DNA of 8,266 nucleotides, from assembly GCA_035446985.1 (NCBI GenBank), contig DAOTGG010000044.1, forward strand, positions 1 through 8,266, written 5' to 3'. The notes beneath the pieces were generated by a model. The model made no database searches, was not told the origin of the DNA, and was given only the letters and a program-made list of their open reading frames with translations. Source of the DNA: JAQUSX01 sp035446985. GTDB taxonomy: Bacteria > Bacillota > Clostridia > Christensenellales > CAG-314. The translations under genes were made by a program, and so were the position numbers. This document shows, one piece after another, positions 1-5,717 of the stretch. The first letter of the stretch is position 1, and every line of letters starts with the position of its first letter.

Positions 1-336
1 ATAATGTACGCCAACAGCGGTCCCGTTTACTGCACGGTTACCATAGAAACTTCCGAGGGAACAAAAACAGAAAGTATCTTACTCGTTGACTACGCAGAAT
101 ATTACGGTCATACAACTCAAAGAATAGAGCAATTTCCCTATACTACCATAGCGGTAGAACAGTTAAGCGGAAACGTTTATTCCAATCATTTAGCTACGCA
201 AAAGAGTATTGATTACAAATTTACCGAAGCGGGAACGTATACTTTCACCTGCTACGCCGCGTTTATGCAATGCGGACAAGGTTTCTTTGTTGAAATGACG
301 CCCGTTGGCAGTATGACCATAACGGTGGTTGAATAA
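1..336 (+). CDS. 3' end of a probable extracellular beta-rich protein (partial)
   Basis: The reading frame is open from the first base of the window and stops at TAA 334-336, so the gene very likely begins upstream; the ATG at position 4 has no visible ribosome site within the three bases available and may be internal. The 110 visible residues from that ATG alternate hydrophobic and polar residues in strand-like stretches, with a YTFTCYAAF segment (about residues 79-87) and a final SMTITVVE strand, as in the last domain of Ig-like or related beta-sandwich surface proteins. Cysteines are at 10, 83 and 90; a 10-83 disulfide would suit such a fold. No sortase motif, membrane helix or known catalytic motif follows. 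Export is inferred from composition and cysteines only. I do not recognise the family and assign no function. Confidence 0.6.
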   Translation: MMYANSGPVYCTVTIETSEGTKTESILLVDYAEYYGHTTQRIEQFPYTTIAVEQLSGNVYSNHLATQKSIDYKFTEAGTYTFTCYAAFMQCGQGFFVEMTPVGSMTITVVE

Positions 337-423
337 ATATACCCCTGAAATTATTTTGGTATTTTGAAACGCCTTTCATAGAGTAAAAATTCAGCGTTTA
401 AAGAGCGTATCTTAGCAATAAGA

Positions 424-446
424 ATGTTACTCATTATTGATAACAT
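424..446. repeat. Short AT-rich inverted repeat
   Basis: ATGTTA (424-429 by inspection) and TAACAT (441-446) can pair, extended inward by TCA/TGA with one bulged C around a TTAT loop. It lies in the gap between two converging genes. The stem is AT-rich and is followed by CAAAAAAGC, not a T-run, so it is a poor intrinsic terminator for the upstream gene. Function unknown. I see nothing else in the rest of the 337-477 gap. Confidence 0.3.
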
Positions 447-477
447 CAAAAAAGCTGCAAAATAAATCAAAATAAAA

Positions 478-504
478 AAAGAGAGAATTTCGCATTCTCT
501 CTTT
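478..504 (-). terminator. Intrinsic terminator of the pepV-like gene
   Basis: An 11-bp perfect stem, AAAGAGAGAAT (478-488) pairing with ATTCTCTCTTT (494-504), encloses a 5-base loop. On the minus strand it comes 22 bases after the pepV-like stop codon and is followed by a T-rich run (complement of the A-tract 471-480), the classical form. On the plus strand only TTTAATC follows, so it may end the converging upstream gene less efficiently. Confidence 0.85.
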
Positions 505-525
505 AATCATATTATTGTTATTATT

Positions 526-1854
526 TTACTCGCAGCAGATATTTTTTATCGCTTTCATATAAACTTTTGTGATTTCCATAAATTCTTCTATATCAACGCA
601 TTCGTTGGCTTGGTGAATCGCCGCTGCCATACCCGGAAATTCCGGTCCGAACGCTACGCAGTTGTCGCAATTTCTCGAATACGTGCCGCCGCCGATAGAT
701 ATAGCGTAAGATTCTTTGCCCGTCGCTTCTTTGTAAGCTCTCAATAATTCCTGTACCAAATAACTGTCTTCCGGCACGAACAGCGGTTCGCTTTCTACTT
801 TGACCGTCATTTTTACTTCGCCGCTTTTTTCTCTGAACATATCTATTACTTGTTTGCATGTATATGTTACTGGATGTCTTACGTCGACTGTGAAAAGCAA
901 TTCGTTATTTTCGTAACGCGCGACGCCTATGTTGCAGGTGATTTCGCCGCTCGGCTCGTCGCTTATATTAACGCCCCACGCTTTGCCCGTGTAATCGCAC
1001 ATTTTTTCAGCGGCAAAACGCAAACCTTGATTATTCGGAAATGCTTTATATAAAGCCTTAATCATTTTCCATATCGCATTGTCGCCGTCTTTTGGCAATG
1101 AACCGTGCGCGGAAACGCCCTTTGTGGTCAGCAGCCAATAATCGCCGCAGTCGGTTTTTTCTACCGCGCTGTCGATTTCGCCTTTAAAGGTTTTTGATAA
1201 TTTTACCGTACATTCGTCGGGAACGATGTTTTTTCTCAGTCCCGCATTAAAATCGGTGATTTCATCGGGCAATTTGCCAAGATTGAATACTAATCCCAGC
1301 ATGCCTTTTTCACGGTTAATTACGGGGAAATTCGCGTCGGGAGAAAACGAAAGAGTAGGATAAGGCATTTTTTTAAAGTAATGCTTCATACATAAGCCGC
1401 CCGTTTCTTCGTTGCAGCCAAAAATCAAACGAACTTTTCTTTTGAACTTATATCCCGCGTCCGCCAATGCTTTTACGGCGTACATACACGCAACCATAGG
1501 ACCTTTGTCGTCCAGTACTCCCCTGCCGTAAATTTTGCCGTCCAATATTTCTCCGCTATATGGCGGCACTATCCACGTTTTTTCCACAGCGGGAACAACG
1601 TCGAGATGTCCGAGAATACCAAATATTTCTTCACCGCTGCCGTAATCCGCGTGTCCCGCGTAGTTTTCGCAATTGATGGTAGTCATTCCGAGTTTTTCAC
1701 ATTCTTTCAATGCATAAATCAGACATTCTTTATTGCCTATACCAAAAGGCGCGTCGCCGACGGGCGCCGTTTCTACTGTGTCAAAACGGACGAGCTGACG
1801 TATGGTTTCAATTATTTGCGGCTTTAGTTCGTTCAATTTTTCAAATTCTTTCAT
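526..1854 (-). CDS. pepV: M20 family dipeptidase, PepV-like
   Basis: This is a zinc-dependent cytosolic peptidase of family M20, subgroup PepV/Sapep, expected to split dipeptides taken up or released from oligopeptides; substrate range cannot be read from sequence. The metal and catalytic residues are all visible: H83 and D85 in GHLDVVPA, D115 in GRGVLDDKGP, E149 and E150 in GCNEETGG, D173 in SPDANFP, and H414 in IHQANE. The spacings (32, 66 and 90 residues from the first His) match those I recall for Lactobacillus PepV. H250 in SAHGS falls in the lid domain and probably contacts substrate. Length 442 is close to the family's 460-470. There is no signal peptide. The ATG at 1852-1854 has an AAGGAG site (1860-1865) five bases upstream. 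It is a single-gene transcript with its own promoter and terminator. The family is clear; the exact name within M20 is less so. Confidence 0.9.
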   Translation of the reverse strand: MKEFEKLNELKPQIIETIRQLVRFDTVETAPVGDAPFGIGNKECLIYALKECEKLGMTTINCENYAGHADYGSGEEIFGILGHLDVVPAVEKTWIVPPYSGEILDGKIYGRGVLDDKGPMVACMYAVKALADAGYKFKRKVRLIFGCNEETGGLCMKHYFKKMPYPTLSFSPDANFPVINREKGMLGLVFNLGKLPDEITDFNAGLRKNIVPDECTVKLSKTFKGEIDSAVEKTDCGDYWLLTTKGVSAHGSLPKDGDNAIWKMIKALYKAFPNNQGLRFAAEKMCDYTGKAWGVNISDEPSGEITCNIGVARYENNELLFTVDVRHPVTYTCKQVIDMFREKSGEVKMTVKVESEPLFVPEDSYLVQELLRAYKEATGKESYAISIGGGTYSRNCDNCVAFGPEFPGMAAAIHQANECVDIEEFMEITKVYMKAIKNICCE

Positions 1855-1922
1855 CTTTTCTCCTTGCTTATGGTTTTTTTTACAAGATAGTACCCTTTTT
1901 TATATGTTTATGTTATCATAAA

Positions 1923-1962
1923 AATGTTATTCGGCGGTTATATTATTTCCGCCTTATACATT
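1923..1962. repeat. Inverted repeat at the pepV start point, candidate operator or 5' hairpin
   Basis: GGCGG (1933-1937) and CCGCC (1949-1953) are perfect inverted repeats around an 11-base AT-rich spacer, and the symmetry extends outward imperfectly to AATGT (1923-1927) and ACATT (1958-1962). It covers the predicted pepV transcription start and abuts its -10 box. Either a repressor site or a stem-loop at the 5' end of the mRNA would fit. The function is inferred. Confidence 0.5.
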
Positions 1963-1987
1963 ATATCAAATTAAATTATTTTTTCAA
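1960..1987 (-). promoter_or_regulatory. Sigma-A-like promoter of the pepV-like gene
   Basis: On the minus strand TTGAAA (1982-1987) and a perfect TATAAT (1960-1965) are separated by 16 bp, with an extended TG one base before the -10. Transcription should start near 1953, giving a leader of about 99 nt. I found no comparably good promoter on the plus strand for radC in the same gap. Confidence 0.75.
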
Positions 1988-2015
1988 CAAATCTTAGTAT
2001 ATTTAAGGATAAAAA

Positions 2016-2765
2016 ATGGCTGGTATTCATAGCGGTCACCGCGACAGATTAAGACAAAGATTTATAAACGAGGGTTTGGACGGATTTGCGCAGCATGAAG
2101 TACTGGAACTATTGCTGTATAACGTTATTCCGTATAAAGACACAAACGCTCTCGCGCACGACCTTATAAATAAATACGGTTCTCTTTCGGGCGTACTGGA
2201 AGCGCCGTATGACGAATTACGCCGTTTTGACGGACTAAGCGACGTTTCGGCGGCTAGTTTGGCTATGCTTTATCCGCTTTTTAATTATTATCGCAAAGAA
2301 CGGATTTCGGGACAAAAACTACTGACCGTCAAGGCTATTCACGCTTACGCCGTGTATTTATTGGAAGATGCGGTATACGAATACCTTTATATCGTTGGAC
2401 TTGACGCCAAAGGCAAGGTAATCGGCAGACGCGGCTACTGCGACAACAGCACTACGAGCGTGTTTGTCAGCCCCCGTCAAATAGCGGAAACGGCTTTCGC
2501 TATGAACAGCAATAATATAGTGCTTATTCATTCCCACCCGAAAGGTCATGTTAACCCTTCGCCGCAGGATTTTCAATTTACAAAAACCATATATTCGGTG
2601 CTGCGCGGACTTAATATTTCATTATTAGAACACTTAATCGTTGCGGGTACGAATTATTACAGTTTTTACGAGCAAAACTATATCTCAAAGCTAAATGACG
2701 AATACAACTCGACATATAATATCGTTTCAACAAAACAGGAGGAGCTAAAATTAAGCGATGAATAA
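2016..2765 (+). CDS. radC: RadC family JAB/MPN domain protein
   Basis: The 249-residue protein has the standard RadC build: an N-terminal helical part with a helix-hairpin-helix-like segment (about residues 25-95, RRFDGLSDVSAASL), then a JAB/MPN metalloprotease-fold domain from about 105. The JAMM residues are present: H172 and H174 in IHSHPKG, S182 and D185 in PSPQD, with E158 a likely upstream acid. The motif reads HSHPKG where many RadC proteins have HNHPSG. RadC was long listed as a DNA repair protein, but that link is weak, since the original E. coli allele was later assigned to recG; the biochemical role is uncertain. The ATG has AAGGA (2005-2009) six bases upstream. The last eight bases overlap gltX, so the two genes are probably cotranscribed. 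No convincing promoter was seen directly upstream. Confidence 0.92.
   Translation: MAGIHSGHRDRLRQRFINEGLDGFAQHEVLELLLYNVIPYKDTNALAHDLINKYGSLSGVLEAPYDELRRFDGLSDVSAASLAMLYPLFNYYRKERISGQKLLTVKAIHAYAVYLLEDAVYEYLYIVGLDAKGKVIGRRGYCDNSTTSVFVSPRQIAETAFAMNSNNIVLIHSHPKGHVNPSPQDFQFTKTIYSVLRGLNISLLEHLIVAGTNYYSFYEQNYISKLNDEYNSTYNIVSTKQEELKLSDE
2737..2744 (+). promoter_or_regulatory. Strong but distant Shine-Dalgarno of gltX, inside radC
   Basis: AGGAGGAG lies within the radC coding sequence, 13 bases before the gltX ATG, longer than the usual 5-9. A TAA in the gltX frame at 2752-2754 excludes any start between this site and the ATG, so the long spacing is real if the site is used. With the overlapping stop codon this suggests translational coupling to radC. 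Confidence 0.6.
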
Positions 2766-4200
2766 CCAAATAAGAACGAGATTCGCGCCAAGTCCTACGG
2801 GGTACTTGCACGTCGGCGGACTGAGAAGCGCGCTTTACGGATATCTTTACGCTAAAAAAACAGGCGGAAAATTTATTTTACGGATAGAAGACACCGACCA
2901 AGGCAGACTTGTCGAAGGTGCTACGGAAAAAATACTTGCCGCTATGAAAGAAACTGGGCTTATTTATGATGAAGGTCCCGATGTCGGCGGAAATTACGGT
3001 CCGTATATTCAAAGCCAGCGTAAAAACGAATATATGAAATACGCTTTGGAACTGGTTGAAAAAGGCGCGGCTTATTATTGTTTTTGCGACAAAGCGCGTT
3101 TGGAAAATCTGCCCGACGTTAACGGCGCAAGACGGTACGACAAACATTGTCTCAGTTTAACCAAAGAACAGATAAAAGCGAAACTCGATAACGGCGAACC
3201 GTTTGTTATTAGACAAAATATGCCGACAGTAGGTTCCACCACTTATCACGACTGCGTTTACGGCGATATTACGGTAGCCAACAGCGAGCTTGAAGATCAG
3301 ATACTGATAAAATCCGACGGTATGCCGACTTATAACTTTGCCAATGTTGTCGATGATCACCTTATGGCGATAAACTGCGTAATGCGCGGAAACGAATATC
3401 TTTCGTCGACGCCGAAATACAATCTTCTTTATGACGCGTTCGGATGGGAAAAACCCATGTATATTCATATGCCCGTCATTATGCGCGACGCTCAGCACAA
3501 ACTTTCAAAAAGAAACGGCGACGCGGCGTATTCGGACTTTATCGAAAAAGGTTATTTAAGAGAAGCGGTGCTAAATTATATCGCTCTGCTCGGTTGGTCT
3601 CCCAAAAACAATCAGGAAAAAATGTCATTGATTGAAATGGAAAATCTTTTTTCAATCGAAGGCATAAATAAATCCCCCGCGATATTCGACCCGATGAAAA
3701 TGAACTGGCTTAACGGATTGTATATAAAAGAAATGGATTTTGACGCGTTTATGGATTACGCAACGCCGTTTATTCAAAAAACAAAAGTTGCTGGAAAATA
3801 CGATATGGTAAAGCTTTGCAAACTTTTGCAAGGCAGAATAGAATTTTTTGGCGAAATCGGCGACAAAGTCGACTTTTTGGAAGAATTCGGCGAATACGAC
3901 ACGGAATTATATATTAATCAAAAACAAAAAAGCGACAAAGAAATCGCTGCCACAGTTTTACCGCATGTATTGGAAACCTTAAACAGTGTTGAAACTTGGG
4001 AAAACTCCGCTTTATATGAAGCTTTGAAAAATTTAGCGGTTTCGCTTGATCTCAAAAACAGTCAGATATTGTGGCCTACTCGGATCGCTTTAAGCGGACG
4101 GGACAGCACGCCCGGCGGCGCGACGGAGCTTGCGGAACTTATCGGCAAAGATGAAACGATTAAAAGATTAAAATTTTCTATTGATTTATTAAATAAATAA
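2758..4200 (+). CDS. gltX: Glutamate--tRNA ligase
   Basis: GluRS is a cytosolic class I synthetase that charges tRNA(Glu) with glutamate using ATP. The 480-residue length is normal. The HIGH-type signature is at 9-21 (FAPSPTGYLHVGG), with the glutamate-binding RIEDTD at 42-47, the NVVDDHLM region near 196-203, and the KMSKS equivalent KLSKR at 248-252. C108, C110, Y127 and C131 form a CxC...YxxxC pattern like the zinc-binding form known in some GluRS and related proteins. The C-terminal anticodon-binding half ends with WPTRIALSGRDSTPGG. Whether the enzyme also charges tRNA(Gln), as many Bacillota GluRS do, cannot be decided here. It overlaps radC by eight bases and ends before a bidirectional terminator. 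It is probably transcribed toward the origin, which is unusual for an essential gene. Confidence 0.97.
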   Translation: MNNQIRTRFAPSPTGYLHVGGLRSALYGYLYAKKTGGKFILRIEDTDQGRLVEGATEKILAAMKETGLIYDEGPDVGGNYGPYIQSQRKNEYMKYALELVEKGAAYYCFCDKARLENLPDVNGARRYDKHCLSLTKEQIKAKLDNGEPFVIRQNMPTVGSTTYHDCVYGDITVANSELEDQILIKSDGMPTYNFANVVDDHLMAINCVMRGNEYLSSTPKYNLLYDAFGWEKPMYIHMPVIMRDAQHKLSKRNGDAAYSDFIEKGYLREAVLNYIALLGWSPKNNQEKMSLIEMENLFSIEGINKSPAIFDPMKMNWLNGLYIKEMDFDAFMDYATPFIQKTKVAGKYDMVKLCKLLQGRIEFFGEIGDKVDFLEEFGEYDTELYINQKQKSDKEIAATVLPHVLETLNSVETWENSALYEALKNLAVSLDLKNSQILWPTRIALSGRDSTPGGATELAELIGKDETIKRLKFSIDLLNK

Positions 4201-4231
4201 ACACTTTATAAAAAATCATTTTAACAAACTA

Positions 4232-4260
4232 AAAAACCGAGTGATAAATACTCGGTTTTT
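4232..4260. terminator. Bidirectional terminator between gltX and dnaN
   Basis: AAAAACCGAGT (4232-4242) pairs with ACTCGGTTTTT (4250-4260) around a 7-base loop. Plus-strand readers meet TTTTTGTTTTG after it; minus-strand readers meet TTTTTTAG. It lies 31 bases after the gltX stop and about 25 bases after the dnaN stop, serving both converging genes. Confidence 0.9.
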
Positions 4261-4285
4261 GTTTTGTTTTGATTTTTTATATAAT

Positions 4286-5389
4286 TTAGCCAACCATTCT
4301 TACGGGTAAAATAAGATAAGTGATTTCGTCGCTTTCGCACGGCTGAACTATACTCGGTGAAACTGAGTTTGTAAGACTTATTTTTATAAACTCGTTATTC
4401 ATAGCCTTTAAACAATCGGAAAAATATCTTGCGTTAAATGCGACAGTTAAATCTTTTCCCTGCAAACTTATTGTAATATTTTCCTTAATATTACCTATTT
4501 CGCTGTTTGACGTTAAGGTTAACAATCCTTCTTTGATATCGAATTTTACAAGATTGTTTTTGTCGCCGCGTGAAAGAATGCTTGCTCTATCCAGCGCGTT
4601 CTCAAACTGGGATTTATTTATTTTGATTACCGTTGAAAATTCTGTCGGTATTATCTGACGATAATTTATAAATTCGCTGTTTAATAATTTTGTACATAGA
4701 TTAGTTTTTCCTAAGTCGACAAACATATATTTTCCATTTATGTATACAGTAGCCACATTATCGTCGTTTTCAAGTAATTTTGACAACTCGGTAAGCGATC
4801 TTGCGGGAACTACGGCTTTTAATTTTTCCGCGCTTGTTTCTAACGGTTTTTTACATAAAGCAAGTCTATATCCGTCTAATGCAACAGCCGTTAAGGTATA
4901 TTCTTCTATTTCAAATAGCGATCCTTTTAAAGCGGGTCTGCTGTCGTCTGTTGATACGGAAAATATAACTTTTTCTATACATTCTCTTAAATATTCTTCC
5001 GTGACAAGAACTTTTGGCGCGTCGTCTATTCTTATAAAAGGCGGGTACTCGTTTTGGTCAAGACATTGGATAACGCCTTCGCTGTCGGTATATTTAATAA
5101 CTATTTGTTTTGCGTCATTTAAAGAAAGCTCAATCTGTTCGTTTGTCAGTTTTCTGACGTACTCGGTAAAAAATCTTCCAGGCACTAAAACTTCGCCTTC
5201 GCGCAAAACGTCTGCTGAAATAATATTTTGAATAGTTAAATCTCCGTCTGTTGCGGAAATAATCAAACTCTCGTCTTTTGCGGAAAGTTTTATTCCTTCA
5301 AGAGCAGGGGAAACGCTTCTTGTAGGCAGCGCTTTTGAGACTTTTAAAACAGCTTCGGATAAATCGAGACCTTGACATATAACTTTCAT
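4286..5389 (-). CDS. dnaN: DNA polymerase III beta subunit (sliding clamp)
   Basis: DnaN forms a ring-shaped dimer around DNA that tethers the replicative polymerase and many repair proteins. The 367 residues match the family length and three-domain plan (roughly 1-120, 125-245, 250-367). Recognisable segments are LVPGRFFTEYVRKL (68-81), the domain II stretch RPALKGSLFEIEE followed by ALDGYRLAL (170-178), and the C-terminal ILPVRMVG, equivalent to the PMR tail that lines the partner-binding pocket. The start ATG (5387-5389) has only a GGGGG stretch (5396-5400) six bases upstream, a Shine-Dalgarno variant that would need a G-U pair. The gene is alone: no recF or gyrB follows, and it converges on gltX. 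Its promoter lies inside the AT-rich part of the probable origin, so it is read divergently from dnaA, unlike the common dnaA-dnaN operon. Confidence 0.97.
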   Translation of the reverse strand: MKVICQGLDLSEAVLKVSKALPTRSVSPALEGIKLSAKDESLIISATDGDLTIQNIISADVLREGEVLVPGRFFTEYVRKLTNEQIELSLNDAKQIVIKYTDSEGVIQCLDQNEYPPFIRIDDAPKVLVTEEYLRECIEKVIFSVSTDDSRPALKGSLFEIEEYTLTAVALDGYRLALCKKPLETSAEKLKAVVPARSLTELSKLLENDDNVATVYINGKYMFVDLGKTNLCTKLLNSEFINYRQIIPTEFSTVIKINKSQFENALDRASILSRGDKNNLVKFDIKEGLLTLTSNSEIGNIKENITISLQGKDLTVAFNARYFSDCLKAMNNEFIKISLTNSVSPSIVQPCESDEITYLILPVRMVG

Positions 5390-5431
5390 AAGTTACCCCC
5401 GAATCATTATTTTATTTTATATTCTATAAGT

Positions 5432-5452
5432 GGTATTGGTAGTGGTGTCGGT
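5432..5452. repeat. Phased GGTNNN repeat
   Basis: GGT occurs at 5432, 5438, 5444 and 5450, exactly every six bases, in a stretch with a single C. The four GG pairs with 4-base gaps could in principle form a two-layer G-quadruplex on the plus strand. On the dnaN leader RNA the same stretch reads as C-rich ACC repeats. The function is unknown. Confidence 0.5.
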
Positions 5453-5457
5453 GGAAT

Positions 5458-5466
5458 TGTTGAAAA
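5458..5466 (-). promoter_or_regulatory. DnaA box, one mismatch
   Basis: The minus strand reads TTTTCAACA, one mismatch from TTWTNCACA. It is isolated from the main cluster and lies in the dnaN leader region, so it could be a weak regulatory or outlying origin site. Confidence 0.4.
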
Positions 5467-5495
5467 CCTTAAAGGATATACCGAAATTTGGTACG

Positions 5496-5557
5496 CTTAT
5501 ATTATATATTGTTTAGAAGAAAAAATCAAGTACAACATATAGTAATATTCTTAATTA
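5496..5557. other. AT-rich tract, candidate DNA unwinding element
   Basis: The tract is overwhelmingly A and T and is bounded on the right by the GC cluster GGAGGG and the best DnaA box in the intergenic region. It also contains the dnaN promoter. The order box, GC cluster, AT-rich DNA read on the minus strand matches the basal unwinding unit of Bacillus subtilis. The role is inferred. Confidence 0.55.
5501..5529 (-). promoter_or_regulatory. Sigma-A-like promoter of dnaN
   Basis: On the minus strand TTGATT (5524-5529) and a perfect TATAAT (5501-5506) are separated by exactly 17 bp. The start should be near 5494, giving a leader of about 105 nt. The promoter lies within the candidate unwinding element, so strand opening by DnaA and dnaN transcription could affect each other. 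Confidence 0.75.
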
Positions 5558-5563
5558 GGAGGG

Positions 5564-5572
5564 TGTGGAAAA
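5564..5572 (-). promoter_or_regulatory. DnaA box, full match to TTWTNCACA
   Basis: The minus strand reads TTTTCCACA. It is immediately beside the GC cluster GGAGGG and points into the AT-rich tract, the position held by the key box of the B. subtilis unwinding unit. Confidence 0.75.
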
Positions 5573-5574
5573 AA

Positions 5575-5583
5575 TGTTAATAA
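5575..5583 (-). promoter_or_regulatory. DnaA box, one mismatch, in tandem with the previous box
   Basis: The minus strand reads TTATTAACA, one mismatch from TTWTNCACA. It has the same orientation as the box at 5564-5572 and starts 11 bases away, about one helical turn, so two DnaA molecules could sit side by side. Confidence 0.5.
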
Positions 5584-5602
5584 AATCATTAGATACGCAA
5601 GT

Positions 5603-5611
5603 TTGTCCACA
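5603..5611 (+). promoter_or_regulatory. DnaA box, one mismatch, opposite orientation
   Basis: The plus strand reads TTGTCCACA, one mismatch from TTWTNCACA at the third base. It faces the tandem pair at 5564-5583 and is about 50 bp upstream of the dnaA -35 element, so it may serve the origin, dnaA autoregulation, or both. Confidence 0.6.
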
Positions 5612-5662
5612 AAAGCGGTGAAATAAAAAAATAACGCTATTATAAAAAATTGGCGGGCGCGC

Positions 5663-5692
5663 TTGATTTTTGTGGGCTAAATATGCTAAAAT
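5663..5692 (+). promoter_or_regulatory. Sigma-A-like extended -10 promoter of dnaA
   Basis: TTGATT (5663-5668) and TAAAAT (5687-5692) are 18 bp apart, with an extended TG at 5684-5685. The start should be near 5699, leaving a leader of about 19 nt that holds GGAGG (5704-5708), nine bases before the ATG. The spacer contains TGTGGGCTA (5671-5679), a poor, three-mismatch DnaA box that could at most be a weak autoregulatory site. Confidence 0.7.
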
Positions 5693-5717
5693 CTAAAACG
5701 ATTGGAGGAACTAGTAA

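Larger units (their letters stand above)
5390..5717. other. oriC: Probable chromosomal replication origin (oriC), dnaN-dnaA intergenic region
   Basis: This 328-bp gene-free stretch between divergent dnaN and dnaA has the parts expected of an origin. There is one DnaA box fitting TTWTNCACA (5564-5572) and three with one mismatch (5458-5466, 5575-5583, 5603-5611). A GC cluster, GGAGGG (5558-5563), touches the first box and is followed leftward by a strongly AT-rich tract (about 5496-5557), a good candidate unwinding element. A second AT-rich tract (5621-5650) and a GC block (5652-5662) precede the dnaA promoter. A perfect box inside dnaA (5794-5802) may belong to the same array. The origin role is inferred from this arrangement and from gene context; a GC-skew switch here would confirm it. 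Confidence 0.8.

Noticed and set aside
424..446. Hairpin as terminator of the first gene
   Set aside because: The stem is AT-rich and not followed by a T-run; the hairpin at 478-504 is a better terminator for this convergent gap.
593..1053. Small frames on both strands within the pepV-like gene
   Set aside because: They are covered by the peptidase reading frame, which contains all catalytic residues; their own translations are Arg-rich or otherwise atypical.
1580..1588. TTTTCCACA, a DnaA-box match inside the pepV-like gene
   Set aside because: It is a single isolated match in coding sequence about 4 kb from the origin, as expected by chance for a degenerate 9-mer.
1864..2003. Possible radC promoter elements (TTGCTT with GATAGT; TATATT at 1998)
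   Set aside because: The hexamers are poor or badly spaced, and the last would start transcription past the ribosome site.
4740..5231. A 163-codon plus-strand frame opposite dnaN
   Set aside because: It lies wholly antisense to a clear dnaN gene, has no ribosome site, and its Ser-rich composition is typical of a shadow frame.
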